Part shown: in pieces, positions 7,543-17,553 of the stretch
How positions within the stretch are numbered: position 1 is the first letter of the stretch
Layout: each line of letters opens with the position of its first letter
Assembly (NCBI RefSeq): GCF_014931565.1
Contig: NZ_CP063353.1
Location: 558,001 to 622,000, forward strand
DNA length: 64,000 nucleotides
Source of the DNA: Clostridium sp. 'deep sea'
Lineage (GTDB): Bacteria; Bacillota; UBA994; PWPR01
Direction: 5' to 3'
The notes under the pieces: generated by a model
The model's input: only the letters and a program-made list of their open reading frames with translations
What the model was told of the DNA's origin: nothing
Database searches by the model: none
Translations under genes and position numbers: made by a program

Positions 7543-9321
7543 CTATAACAACATAAACTTTAAGATAACTTCCGTTCCGTGGCCTAATTCACTATTAATA
7601 ATTAACTCGCCATTTTGAGCTTCAATCAGGTTTTTAACAATGGCCAAGCCCAAACCATGTCCACCACTGTCTCGTGTTCTACCCCGGTCTGTTCGGTAAA
7701 ATTGCTCTGTTATTCTATTTAACTTACTGCTATCAATGCCATAACCAGAATCAAGTACTTTTAAACTTAAATAGTCTTTATCATAGCTAGTAGAGATAGT
7801 TATTACTCCATTATTAGGGGTATATTTTAAAGCATTGCTTATAACGTTATCGAGTATTTGCTCTACTCTAAAAAAATCAGCTTTAATAGAGCTAGTGTTT
7901 TTAACTTTATTATCAATTATAATATTCTTTTGTTTTGCTCTAGAACTATATCTAGTTAAAACATTAGTAATAACTTGTTCTATACTTACCTCACTAAGTG
8001 TTATATTTAGCTGACCTGCCTCTAGCTTAGCTAATTCTAACAAGTCATCAATTAGCTTTTTAAGCCGCTCTGTTTCTTTATATATTATTGATAAAAACTC
8101 TTTTATATTTTCATCGTCTTCATCCATATGCAAAATTGTTTCAACAAAACCAGCAATTGAGGTTATTGGTGTTCTTAAATCATGTGATACATTAGCAATT
8201 AAATCTTTTCTAGTTTGCTCAATGTGTCTTATTGCTGTAATATCATGCATTAGTAACATTATTCCTCTAAAATCTGTATTGTTATGAGTGTATAATGGAA
8301 CAGTCATAAGCTGAATTATATGACTACCTGTTTTTAACTGCAACATTATTTCATTATGGCTAGCTTGTTTATCTGCAAGAGCTTGTTCAACAATATTTAT
8401 AAGTTTAGTATTTCTTATTACTGTTACATATTCGGCATTTGATGTACCAGTATAAGATAATAATTTACGTGCTGCAGGATTAATAATTTTAGTGTAGCCT
8501 TTTTCATTTATATATAATAATCCATTAGCCATAGATGTAATTAAAGTAGTAAGTTCCATCTCTCTGTTTTCTATGTTATCAATATTCTCTTTAATTTGTA
8601 GCGACATATTATTAAAGGCTTTGATTAGCTGTTTTGTCTCAATATTAGAGGGCTTTATATTAAGTACTAAACCAGTTTTTCCTTTTGCAAGTAAACTAAA
8701 GGCATCATTAACAGATTCTAAAGGATTAACTAATCGCTTAATCAAAATAGAGTTTAAAAGAATAAGCAATATTACCCCTACTAAAGTTACTAAAACAATA
8801 CTAATCATCTGTTGATTTAATAGCTGGTCTATTTCACTTAAGGGTACTGCTAATCTTATAAAATAAATCTTATTATTTTGAGTTGCTACTTTAAATGCAT
8901 AATATAACATATCTGTTTTTAAGGTATTACTATGTCTTAAAGCCTCACCAGTACCTTTTAATATTGCATCGTTGATTTCTTTACGAGTAATATGGTTATC
9001 TAAAGCCCTAACATTAGGCACCTCGGAATCGGCTATAACTAAACCAGTGTGATCTACCAATGTTATTCGGGCATTTGTCACTGATGATAAATAGTTTATC
9101 TTTTCATCAGTATAGGTCTCTAAATCCACATCATTTTTATTGCTAAGCAGAATATCAGCTATTAGCCTACATTGGCTGTTCATTTTAGACTTTTGATTTT
9201 CAATATGATAGTCTTTAAAGTTACTACTGATAATAGTGGTATACAAAAAAACAATTGCTATTATAATTACAGTTGTTACAATAATAACTTGTTTTCTTAA
9301 AGAATATCTATCCATACTCAA
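7543..9321 (-). CDS. phoR: Phosphate-regulon sensor histidine kinase PhoR
   Basis: A 592-residue membrane kinase. In order: a membrane segment (about 12-30), an extracytoplasmic sensor domain, a second membrane segment (about 175-195), HAMP, a PAS domain (about 255-365), the HisKA helix with phospho-acceptor His in VSHDLRTPI, and a HATPase domain ending with GHGLGLAIVKNL. PhoR phosphorylates PhoP when phosphate is short. It directly abuts phoP and sits immediately upstream of pstSCAB-phoU, which makes the Pho assignment firm. Length and motifs are complete. Confidence 0.93.
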   Translation of the reverse strand: MSMDRYSLRKQVIIVTTVIIIAIVFLYTTIISSNFKDYHIENQKSKMNSQCRLIADILLSNKNDVDLETYTDEKINYLSSVTNARITLVDHTGLVIADSEVPNVRALDNHITRKEINDAILKGTGEALRHSNTLKTDMLYYAFKVATQNNKIYFIRLAVPLSEIDQLLNQQMISIVLVTLVGVILLILLNSILIKRLVNPLESVNDAFSLLAKGKTGLVLNIKPSNIETKQLIKAFNNMSLQIKENIDNIENREMELTTLITSMANGLLYINEKGYTKIINPAARKLLSYTGTSNAEYVTVIRNTKLINIVEQALADKQASHNEIMLQLKTGSHIIQLMTVPLYTHNNTDFRGIMLLMHDITAIRHIEQTRKDLIANVSHDLRTPITSIAGFVETILHMDEDDENIKEFLSIIYKETERLKKLIDDLLELAKLEAGQLNITLSEVSIEQVITNVLTRYSSRAKQKNIIIDNKVKNTSSIKADFFRVEQILDNVISNALKYTPNNGVITISTSYDKDYLSLKVLDSGYGIDSSKLNRITEQFYRTDRGRTRDSGGHGLGLAIVKNLIEAQNGELIINSELGHGTEVILKFMLL

Positions 9322-10011
9322 TTACCTTAATCTGTATCCTATACCTCGTACAGTTTCAATATAACCATCCATATCTTTTTCAAGGTTTAATTTATCTCTT
9401 AAATGACTTACGTGAACATCAATAATACGGGTATCTCCTACAAAAGTAGTACCCCACACGTTATCCATAATTTCATGACGATGTAATGCTTTGCCCTTAT
9501 TTTTAGCCAAAAAAACTAGTAGCTCGTACTCTAAAGATGTAAGTGTAATTTCTTTATTGTTTTTTAATACTCTTCTACCATCTATATCAATTACTACCTG
9601 GCCTATTACTAAAGAGTTATAGTGTCTCATGCGACTTTTGGGTTTTGTTTCAACTCTTCTAAGTACAGCTTTTACTCTTGCCAATAACTCTCTTACACTA
9701 AATGGCTTACTTAAATAATCATCTCCACCCAATTCTAAACCTACTATTTTATCCACTTCTGAGTCTTTAGCACTTAAAAAAATAATTGGGGTAGCATATT
9801 TTTGCTGGATAATACCACATAGCTCTAGTCCATCCATATCTGGCAACATAATATCTAAGATTAGTAAATCAAAATGCTCTTTATCTATCTTTAATAAAGC
9901 CTCTTCAGCACTAACAGCTTCCGAAACTGCATAATTGCTTTTTACAAGGTTGTATTTTAACAATTGTCTTATAGAAGGTTCGTCATCACAAATTAAAATT
10001 TTATTTTTCAT
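9322..10011 (-). CDS. phoP: Phosphate-regulon response regulator PhoP
   Basis: A 229-residue OmpR/PhoB-type regulator. The receiver domain has acidic residues near the N terminus, phospho-acceptor Asp53 in ILDIMLPDMDG and Lys in LSKPFSVREL. The C-terminal winged helix ends VRGIGYRLR. It would activate pst genes under phosphate limitation. It is 1 bp from phoR and 28 bp downstream of a hydroxyacid dehydrogenase gene, so all three may share a transcript. I did not find a clear array of PhoP half-sites upstream of pstS. Confidence 0.94.
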   Translation of the reverse strand: MKNKILICDDEPSIRQLLKYNLVKSNYAVSEAVSAEEALLKIDKEHFDLLILDIMLPDMDGLELCGIIQQKYATPIIFLSAKDSEVDKIVGLELGGDDYLSKPFSVRELLARVKAVLRRVETKPKSRMRHYNSLVIGQVVIDIDGRRVLKNNKEITLTSLEYELLVFLAKNKGKALHRHEIMDNVWGTTFVGDTRIIDVHVSHLRDKLNLEKDMDGYIETVRGIGYRLR

Positions 10012-10039
10012 GATTTTCTCCTTTCAATAGTTAGGATAA

Positions 10040-10999
10040 TTATACCTTAACTAAATGAACTGGCTCTTGTTCTTTACAAACTCTTAACATATCTTTAGTT
10101 GCTCTTAACGCTATGTTTTCTAAACATTCATAAGTTGAGCCACCTATATGGGGTGTAAACGTCACATTATTATAATTAAATATTTCATTATTAAAGTTAG
10201 GCGGTTCTTCCCAAAAAACATCACAGCATAACCATTTTAGTTTATTTTCTCTTAAAATTCGTTTTAGATCTTCCTCATTAACTATAGCTCCTCTAGCTAC
10301 ATTAATTAGTATGCCATTGTTACCAAGTTTTATCAGTTCCTTATAACCTATAAGTGATCTGGTATTGTTGTTTAAAGGTACATGGATAGAGATAATATTA
10401 GACCATTCTAATAAGCTGTTTAAATCGCAAAACTCAAACTCTGTGTTGTTTGCTGATTTATCAAAATACTTAATCTCACAACCAAAACACCTGCATAGCT
10501 GTGCTACTTTATAACCAATGTTTCCAAAACCAATTAGGCCTACCTTTTGGTTACCTAGCTCATTACCAATAGATTTAGCTGAGTCCCAATTTTTACTGCT
10601 AATTTGTTTATTTGCATAGCTAATTTTTCTTAAAGAGTCTAACATAAGCGCTATTGTTAGCTCAGCTACCGCAGTAGCATTACCAGCAGGCACATTTGTA
10701 ACTTTAATACCTTTTTCATAACAATATTTAACATCAACTTGATCTACCCCAACCCCATGCAAACTAATTACCTTGCAGTTTTTTAATTGATCTATTAAGT
10801 ATTTGTCTATAATACCAGAGCGCACTAAAATAGCATCGGCTTCAATTAAGGTATTAAACCAGTTTTCTTTAGTTTTATCTTGCAGGCTCTCAAAAGGCAA
10901 CGGTATGATATGTAACTCAGCTTCATTGCCTGTGGTTTTTAAAATTCTATCTTCAGCTACAGGTAAATCTGGTAGTGCTGTTGCCACAAATTTAAACAT
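10040..10999 (-). CDS. D-2-hydroxyacid dehydrogenase (phosphoglycerate-dehydrogenase-like)
   Basis: About 319 residues of the NAD-dependent D-2-hydroxyacid dehydrogenase family. The nucleotide-binding GFGNIG motif is near residue 140. The catalytic Arg lies in NVARGAIV and the catalytic His in HIGGSTYEC. The ACT domain of full SerA proteins is missing, so it may be a short phosphoglycerate dehydrogenase or act on another 2-hydroxyacid. I chose the ATG at 10999 because GGGGTGAG lies just upstream; an upstream start adds 15 residues with no ribosome site. It is divergent from the aminotransferase gene and may be cotranscribed with phoPR. Confidence 0.82.
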   Translation of the reverse strand: MFKFVATALPDLPVAEDRILKTTGNEAELHIIPLPFESLQDKTKENWFNTLIEADAILVRSGIIDKYLIDQLKNCKVISLHGVGVDQVDVKYCYEKGIKVTNVPAGNATAVAELTIALMLDSLRKISYANKQISSKNWDSAKSIGNELGNQKVGLIGFGNIGYKVAQLCRCFGCEIKYFDKSANNTEFEFCDLNSLLEWSNIISIHVPLNNNTRSLIGYKELIKLGNNGILINVARGAIVNEEDLKRILRENKLKWLCCDVFWEEPPNFNNEIFNYNNVTFTPHIGGSTYECLENIALRATKDMLRVCKEQEPVHLVKV

Positions 11000-11200
11000 A
11001 AACTCACCCCTTATTAAAGTAACACTTTTATTTTTTATGCGCAATAATAAACCTAAGTTTCACTCCAAGTTGTGCTAATACAATTGCAAAATCTAATGCT
11101 AGTACAATATAAAACTAGTACTTCTGTATCTTTTGAAAACTAAAATTATATGATAGAATTAAAGAGTCGGTAAAATATACAAATATAGGAGGTTATTATT

Positions 11201-12076
11201 ATGCCACAAACTGTGATTTATCTTGATGGTAAATTCTATAATAAAGACGAGGCTAAAGTATCAGTTTATGATCACGGTCTTTTATATGGCGATGGTATTT
11301 TTGAGGGTATCAGAATCTATAACGGTAGAATTTTTAAACTAGAGGAACATATTGATAGACTATATGATTCAGCCAAAGCAATTCTGTTAGACATTGGTAT
11401 GGATCGTGAAGAAATGATTAAAATTCACGTAGAAACTGCTCGTAAAAGTGGTTACCAAAACGCTTACATAAGAACAGTTATTACACGTGGTGTAGGAAAC
11501 CTAGGAATAGACCCAAGAAAAAGTGAAAAGCCTAGCATTATTATCATTTGTGATGAAATTGCTTTATATCCAGCCGAGAAATACGAAAAGGGCTTAAAAG
11601 TTGTAACAGTTGCAACTCAAAGAAATGGCGTTAACATGTTTAATGCAAGTGTTAAGAGTTTAAACTACTTAAATAATATTATGGGTAAAATTGAAGCTAA
11701 CTTAGCCGGTGCTGGCGAAGGTATTATGCTTAACTCTGTAGGATATGTAACAGAGGCTACTGCAGATAACGTATTTATCCTTAAAAATAACGTAATCATC
11801 ACCCCACCAAAATACTTAGGAATTTTAGCAGGTATTACTCGCGATACAATTATAAAATTAGCTCGTGAACAAGGTTATGAGGTTAAAGAAGATGTACTTA
11901 CTCGTTATGACCTATTTGTAGCTGATGAGTGTTTCTTAACTGGTAGTGGTGCAGAAGTAATTCCTGTAGTTGAAATTGATGGAAGAGTTATTGGCGACGG
12001 AACTCCTGGTAGTGTTACTAAAAAGCTTAATGCTACATATAGAGATTTTGTTGCTAATCATGGTACTAAATTATAA
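11201..12076 (+). CDS. ilvE: Class IV (branched-chain) aminotransferase
   Basis: A 291-residue fold-type IV PLP enzyme. The PLP lysine is Lys152 in NASVKSLNYLNN, with YGDGIFEGIR near residue 30 and EATADNVF near residue 195, both typical of IlvE. It transfers amino groups between glutamate and branched-chain 2-oxo acids. D-amino-acid aminotransferases share this fold, so substrate is inferred. It has an AGGAGGT site, stands alone on the plus strand and ends in a strong terminator. A weak TTGAAA/TAGAAT pair lies near 11133-11159. Confidence 0.88.
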   Translation: MPQTVIYLDGKFYNKDEAKVSVYDHGLLYGDGIFEGIRIYNGRIFKLEEHIDRLYDSAKAILLDIGMDREEMIKIHVETARKSGYQNAYIRTVITRGVGNLGIDPRKSEKPSIIIICDEIALYPAEKYEKGLKVVTVATQRNGVNMFNASVKSLNYLNNIMGKIEANLAGAGEGIMLNSVGYVTEATADNVFILKNNVIITPPKYLGILAGITRDTIIKLAREQGYEVKEDVLTRYDLFVADECFLTGSGAEVIPVVEIDGRVIGDGTPGSVTKKLNATYRDFVANHGTKL

Positions 12077-12090
12077 TAATTATTCTGTAA

Positions 12091-12127
12091 AATAAATGAG
12101 ATCGCCGTAAGGCGATCTCTTATTTTG
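12091..12127 (+). terminator. Intrinsic terminator of ilvE
   Basis: GAGATCGCC (12098-12106), loop GTAA, GGCGATCTC (12111-12119), then TTATTTTG. Flanking AAATAA/TTATTT extends the stem. The rest of the gap to 12283 holds nothing I recognise. Confidence 0.88.
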
Positions 12128-12283
12128 TGGTGTGCTGGCGCGGAAATAAAGTTATTTTAAAAATAATATGAGATCTTGTATTTTCGAATGTGCTATGACA
12201 AATTTTCGTTTAATATTATATCTTTAAGTCATTGGGCTAGCCATCTACTTTGTAGAGAGCAAATTCAATATTCGACTGTCAAT

Positions 12284-13210
12284 TTAATTTACCTCATAAC
12301 TCTTCTCAATGTACTTTTTTGACATTTCAAAATCATCATTATTTTTAAGTTTTACTTCAAAATCACCTGTACTCCAATGTCCAATATGTCTTACATCACG
12401 TAGTAATTCATTATAATTATTTAAATCAGTTAAATAATCATCTGGATTTAGTTTTAAATACAAGTAAATTAAGTTCTCTCCTGGTGATAGTGTTACACAT
12501 GCAAAGTTCTTAATCTTTTTAAATGCCAAATATAGTTTAGTCTCTTTTTCCTGTACATCATCACCTAAGTTAAGGATAAACTCACGAATACAATCAAGTC
12601 TATCACTCATTGAATTATTTAAACATTCCATCTGCTCTGCAAATGTTTTATCTTTATATTTTACTTTATGTGATGTACTTTTTTTACTAGAGCTAATTTT
12701 ATTATTAGCCTGTGTTGCATTAACTAATTCAAAGAGTATTAAGTCCTCATACTTGCGGTATCGAATTAACTCAATATTTCTATTAATTTGCTTTACTGCA
12801 TATGTATCATACTTATTAAAATCTCCAGCAATACACAGTAATCTTGCACCGCTCCAGTCTATTTTCTCAGATACTTCTTTTCCTATTTTTCTTTGCACTA
12901 ATAACTCAAACTCTGCTTTATGGTCAAGCAACCAGTCTAAATAAAACAAACCCTGATTAATAACATTTTCATTACTAGTCCTTTTATACTCCAATATAAC
13001 GGGGGCATTATTTTCATCAATACCTAAAGAATCAATTCTACCACCGTGTACTTTTCCTGTAGTGTATTCAGATGCTAAAAACTCAATAGCAAAAAATTCA
13101 CTCATATTATCTTCAATAAAATGTTGTAGTGATTTTTCAAGAGCTACAAATTTAGGCACTAGTTTTTTGGCATTAGTATTATTAATTTTAAATAAACTCA
13201 GTTCTCCCAT
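12284..13210 (-). CDS. Nuclease-like protein with C-terminal DUF5655-type domain, RM-associated
   Basis: A 308-residue protein. The N-terminal half has a PD-(D/E)xK-like arrangement: Asp60 in GGRIDSLG, then Glu74 and Lys76 in VILEYKR. The C-terminal third, ending GHWSTGDFEVKLKN and a helix, resembles DUF5655 proteins, often loosely called predicted transport proteins. It is last in the hsdM-hsdS-hsdR operon, 15 bp after hsdR, so a DNA-related defence accessory role is likely. Transport is unlikely because no membrane segment is visible. Function is otherwise unknown. Confidence 0.65.
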   Translation of the reverse strand: MGELSLFKINNTNAKKLVPKFVALEKSLQHFIEDNMSEFFAIEFLASEYTTGKVHGGRIDSLGIDENNAPVILEYKRTSNENVINQGLFYLDWLLDHKAEFELLVQRKIGKEVSEKIDWSGARLLCIAGDFNKYDTYAVKQINRNIELIRYRKYEDLILFELVNATQANNKISSSKKSTSHKVKYKDKTFAEQMECLNNSMSDRLDCIREFILNLGDDVQEKETKLYLAFKKIKNFACVTLSPGENLIYLYLKLNPDDYLTDLNNYNELLRDVRHIGHWSTGDFEVKLKNNDDFEMSKKYIEKSYEVN

Positions 13211-13225
13211 GTGTTCTCCTTTTAA

Positions 13226-16204
13226 TTAGGCACTATGTTTTTTCTTAAAGGCATCATAAACTTCAAACATTAATAAATCCATTAAGGTTCCTCTAAATTC
13301 TTTATCTTTTAATACCCGTCCATAAAAAGATTGATTTTTATCATACTCTTCAACAACGCCATCCATAAAACTCTTTTCAAAAGCTAGCTTAAATAAATCA
13401 TAAGTATTTACTTTCGACTTAAGTTCTAAATCTTCATTAGATAATAGATTACTTTTTATCTGACCGATTGATAGCTTCGCTGAATTACTAAAATCAGTAC
13501 CATACCGTTCATTTAACTTTTTAATGATATTACTAAGCAAATCTGCCTCTGGCTCAGCAACCATGCCAATATTACCAACTTGAATTTCTAAACCATTGTC
13601 ATCATCACTTTGTAAGCTAATTTTACCTTCTGTTTTCTTTTTAAGTTTATAATATTGTAAAACTACTTTATCTGTAATATCTACATTACCAGGGCTTTCG
13701 ATATCTATCTTTTTTATTACATAACGAGCATAAATACTTAGCCTATGTAAATCTGCATCTACTATAGGTGCAATTTGAATAATTAAATTATAAAAGCTAA
13801 CAAATTGTTTTAATAAGTTACGAAACTCTAGTTTTTGCTCTTTATTGAAATCTTTCAGTCTCTCAATAGCATAATCAACGCAGTTATTCATAATTGCTTT
13901 TTCTTTTACTGTATGTTTATCTTGGAATGTAAAATCAGTAAATAGAACTACATCTTTTTTATCAATTACTTGTTTACTGTAAATTTCATGCTCTAAAGTA
14001 TAGATTTCGTTTGGATCTATGTCATTATTTAATGTTGAAACCTTGTAAAATGGCAAAAAAGATTGTTTAATATCTTCTGGCTCATTAACAAAGTCTAAAA
14101 CAAAGGTATCTTCTTTACCAGCATAGGTTCGGTTTAACCGAGAGAGTGTTTGCACTGCCTTTACACCAGCCAACTTTTTATCTACATACATGGTATGTAA
14201 CTTGGGTTGGTCGAATCCAGTTTGATATTTATTGGCAACTATTAAAATTTTAATATCCTTTTCATCAAAATGCTCTGGTAGCTTACTATCTGCTATACCA
14301 TTATTCATGTTTGATTCAGTATAGTCTATTTCATCATCTTTAACTGTACCCGAAAATGCAGCCAAAGTTTTTACATCAGTATATTTTTTTCTTTTTAGGT
14401 AATCGTCAAATGCTAATTTATATCTCACCGCATGAAGTCTTGAAGATGTTACTAACATTGCTTTTGCCTGACCACCGATTTTAGGCATAATTGAATTGCG
14501 AAAATGCTCTATCATGATTTCAGTTTTTTGAGATATATTATGGGGGTGTAAACTTACATATCGAACAATAGACCTAGTAGCTTTAGCTTTATCAAAAGCG
14601 GGGTCAGTATCTATTTTCTTTATAACATTATAGTACATACTATAGGTCATGTAGTTTTGTAACACATCAAGTATAAAGCCCTCTTCAATAGCTTGTTTCA
14701 TACTATAGCTATGAAACGGATAATATTTACCATCTTCTCTTCGGTTACCAAATAACCTTAAAGTAGTACTTTTAGGGGTTGCCGTAAAGCCAAAGAAACT
14801 CACATGCGAATTATCTACAAATCTCTCTAGTTGCTCATTAATTAAATCCTCTTTATCTTTATGCTCTTGTTCTTCTTTACTAGCTAACTTAGTAGCTTGC
14901 TCAAGCGTTAAAGATTCTTTTAAAGCAATAATGTTTTTACCAGATGTTGATGAATGAGCTTCATCAATTACAATTGCATACTTTTTACCTTTAGTTCCTT
15001 CTAATTTTTTAAGAATATGAGGGAATTTTTGAATGGTACTGATAATAATTTTTGTGCCTTTTTCAAGCTCTGTAACAAGCTGATTAGAGTCTTTATCTAT
15101 TTTAGCAACTACACCTAATTTATGTTCTAGCTGATAGATTGAATCTTGTAATTGTTTATCTAACACCCTTCTATCGGTTACTACAATAACTCCATTAAAA
15201 ATAATGTCATTATTATCATTATGTAAAGAGGCTAAACGATGACTTAGCCATGTTATAGAGTTAGTTTTACCAGAGCCAGCTGAATGTTGTATTAAATATT
15301 TTTGTCCTGAACCATACTCTTTAACATGCTTTATAATATTACGTACCACATTAAGCTGATGATACCTCGGAAAAATAACTTTTTCAGTCATTATTTTATC
15401 ACCATTATTTAAGGTCTTTTCTTTTTTATCTATGTAAACAAACTTATGTAAAATCTCTAAAATAGAGTCTTTTTGCAGTACTTCTTCCCATAAATAATGG
15501 GTGTTTAACTTGCCTTCAACTTGTGGATTACCAGCTCCATCACCTATTCCTTTGTTAAAAGGTAAAAAATAGGTTTGCTGACCACTAAGCTTAGTTGTCA
15601 TATATACTTCATTTGTATCAACAGCAAAATTTACAATAGTTCTCTCTTTAAACTTAAATAGTTGCTCTTTATTACTGCGATCTGTTTTATATTGAGTAAT
15701 TGCATTTTTATAACTCTGCCCTGTAAACGAGTTTTTAAGCTCCATTGTGATTATTGGTATTCCGTTTAAGAATATTACTAAGTCAATGCGTTTCTTGTCT
15801 ATATAATTTAGTTCTTCAGTTATAGAGAGAATGTTTTGTTGGTAAAGCGTAAATTGATTAGGGTTAAGATTGGTTGGAGGTTTAAAATATACTAACTTTA
15901 GCTTAACCCCAAAATCTTTAAGCCCATGTTTTAAAACATCAATAACACCACGAGTTTTTAACTCACGGTGGATATTATTAATAACTTTGCTATGGTAATT
16001 ATCTTTGTAAATTTCTTTGAGTCTTTTTAGCTCTTTTGGCTGAGTAGTTTCTAAAAAGGAGAATAAACATTTTTTATCTATGGCAAATAACTTATCGTAA
16101 TCTTTATTAAAAGACTCACTATAACCACTATTAAGTAAATACTCTTTAATAATAGTTTGAAAAGGTCTTTCTTTAAGGTTTTCAGGAGTTATATTACTTA
16201 TCAT
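13226..16204 (-). CDS. hsdR: Type I restriction enzyme, R subunit
   Basis: A 992-residue HsdR. The N-terminal nuclease domain carries RIDLVIFLNG with ITMELKN (about 138-160), the D...ExK site. Two RecA-like translocase domains follow, with Walker A HSAGSGKTNS (about 308-317), DEAHSS (about 416-421) and the FFGFTATP motif. The C-terminal helical part docks on the methylase complex. It cleaves unmodified DNA far from the recognition site after ATP-driven translocation. It overlaps hsdS by 4 bases (ATGA), showing tight coupling. No frameshift is apparent. Confidence 0.95.
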   Translation of the reverse strand: MISNITPENLKERPFQTIIKEYLLNSGYSESFNKDYDKLFAIDKKCLFSFLETTQPKELKRLKEIYKDNYHSKVINNIHRELKTRGVIDVLKHGLKDFGVKLKLVYFKPPTNLNPNQFTLYQQNILSITEELNYIDKKRIDLVIFLNGIPIITMELKNSFTGQSYKNAITQYKTDRSNKEQLFKFKERTIVNFAVDTNEVYMTTKLSGQQTYFLPFNKGIGDGAGNPQVEGKLNTHYLWEEVLQKDSILEILHKFVYIDKKEKTLNNGDKIMTEKVIFPRYHQLNVVRNIIKHVKEYGSGQKYLIQHSAGSGKTNSITWLSHRLASLHNDNNDIIFNGVIVVTDRRVLDKQLQDSIYQLEHKLGVVAKIDKDSNQLVTELEKGTKIIISTIQKFPHILKKLEGTKGKKYAIVIDEAHSSTSGKNIIALKESLTLEQATKLASKEEQEHKDKEDLINEQLERFVDNSHVSFFGFTATPKSTTLRLFGNRREDGKYYPFHSYSMKQAIEEGFILDVLQNYMTYSMYYNVIKKIDTDPAFDKAKATRSIVRYVSLHPHNISQKTEIMIEHFRNSIMPKIGGQAKAMLVTSSRLHAVRYKLAFDDYLKRKKYTDVKTLAAFSGTVKDDEIDYTESNMNNGIADSKLPEHFDEKDIKILIVANKYQTGFDQPKLHTMYVDKKLAGVKAVQTLSRLNRTYAGKEDTFVLDFVNEPEDIKQSFLPFYKVSTLNNDIDPNEIYTLEHEIYSKQVIDKKDVVLFTDFTFQDKHTVKEKAIMNNCVDYAIERLKDFNKEQKLEFRNLLKQFVSFYNLIIQIAPIVDADLHRLSIYARYVIKKIDIESPGNVDITDKVVLQYYKLKKKTEGKISLQSDDDNGLEIQVGNIGMVAEPEADLLSNIIKKLNERYGTDFSNSAKLSIGQIKSNLLSNEDLELKSKVNTYDLFKLAFEKSFMDGVVEEYDKNQSFYGRVLKDKEFRGTLMDLLMFEVYDAFKKKHSA

Positions 16205-17553
16205 ATTGATTCTCCTTTCACAATTTGCCAGTCTCTTAAATCTATTTTACCTGTTACTGCTTCCGAGATTAGGCTTTGTTTAGCTTGTTTAAGTTTTTGG
16301 ATTTGATTTTTTATTTTATTAACTATACATTCTATTTCTAGAGTACTACAATCTAGAAATTCAACAATTTTACTCATTTCAACATCTGAAGGGATAATAA
16401 CATCAAATTCTTTAATATCTTTTTGGAAAAGGTGAGGTACTCCCATACCATCTTTTACTATACTTATATTGTTTTGGGTGTAGTTTGATAATATAAGGTA
16501 GTATACGTAAAGTGAATTGATTTCATGTTTACTCCTAATAATAGCAATAGAACTATTAACTGTGCCTTCGGACTTTAGGTCTCTAATAATGTTAACAGTT
16601 CCTAATGTACTTCCATCTTTTGTTAATAAAATATCTCCTTTTTTTAACTTTATATGTGGCGATTCTATATATCTTTTCTTACTTATATAATTAACATTTT
16701 CAAAATCTATATTTCTATTTTTTATATTAGGAGTTGACAAAAAAAAGTAACCTTTGTCTACGTACTCACTTGCTTTTAAACCTTTCCATCCAATTCTTGC
16801 TTTGATAGTTGAAATAAATTTAAGTCTTGATGTAATCCACCTGATTGGAATAATCCCATATATTGTCTTACTTTCCTTCATCTCTTCTGATTTTCTTTTT
16901 ACAAATTTACCATCAACTATTTTAACCTTGCCTGTTACTACTTCTGCTATAAGGCTTTTTTTAGCTTCCTCTAGCTTTTTTATTAAAAGCTCTTTTTTTA
17001 CTATGATTGAATCAAATTGAGCGGTTTTTATGTCTAGGAAGTTGGATATTTTTTGTTGTTCAAAAAAATATGGTATAGGTACATTAATCTTTTTCATCCT
17101 TTCTATATTTGTCGACCATAAGTCGTCTACTATTCCTGTACCCCATCTAAAAAACTCTTCAGAAAAATAATAATTTCTGAACAAATAATGCGCATAAAAA
17201 GGACAAATGTTATGTTTTGGTGCTAAAACATGGCATATTAATGATACAGAACCATCATATGGAGATACTCCACAAGAACCTTTTCTATCTGCTCGACTAT
17301 TGATAACAAAATCACCAGTGAGTACTTTTTTTCTATTGCTTCCATTATTCGTCTTTGCTACGTTCTCAAGCTGCTTCATAATACCACTTTTAGTTACGGA
17401 TAGTGGTATATAATCTTTATCACATACCTTGTCTTTTCTAACACTAAAATATTGTTGAATTCTTCTAGTAATCCATTCTTTTGGTATGGCTTGTAACCAC
17501 TCAACACCACTATCAACCATTTCATCATCTTTACGATACTTTATCTCATACAT
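16201..17553 (-). CDS. hsdS: Type I restriction enzyme, specificity subunit
   Basis: A 450-residue HsdS with two target-recognition domains (about 15-150 and 235-385). Each is followed by a conserved helical spacer: KSLIAEVVTGK near residue 193 and QSLISEAVTGK near residue 430. The repeated spacers set the distance between the two half-sites of the recognised sequence. The two recognition domains differ, so the target should be asymmetric and bipartite. It starts inside the hsdM stop (TAATG) and overlaps hsdR by 4 bases. No second, silent hsdS cassette is nearby. Confidence 0.93.
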   Translation of the reverse strand: MYEIKYRKDDEMVDSGVEWLQAIPKEWITRRIQQYFSVRKDKVCDKDYIPLSVTKSGIMKQLENVAKTNNGSNRKKVLTGDFVINSRADRKGSCGVSPYDGSVSLICHVLAPKHNICPFYAHYLFRNYYFSEEFFRWGTGIVDDLWSTNIERMKKINVPIPYFFEQQKISNFLDIKTAQFDSIIVKKELLIKKLEEAKKSLIAEVVTGKVKIVDGKFVKRKSEEMKESKTIYGIIPIRWITSRLKFISTIKARIGWKGLKASEYVDKGYFFLSTPNIKNRNIDFENVNYISKKRYIESPHIKLKKGDILLTKDGSTLGTVNIIRDLKSEGTVNSSIAIIRSKHEINSLYVYYLILSNYTQNNISIVKDGMGVPHLFQKDIKEFDVIIPSDVEMSKIVEFLDCSTLEIECIVNKIKNQIQKLKQAKQSLISEAVTGKIDLRDWQIVKGESI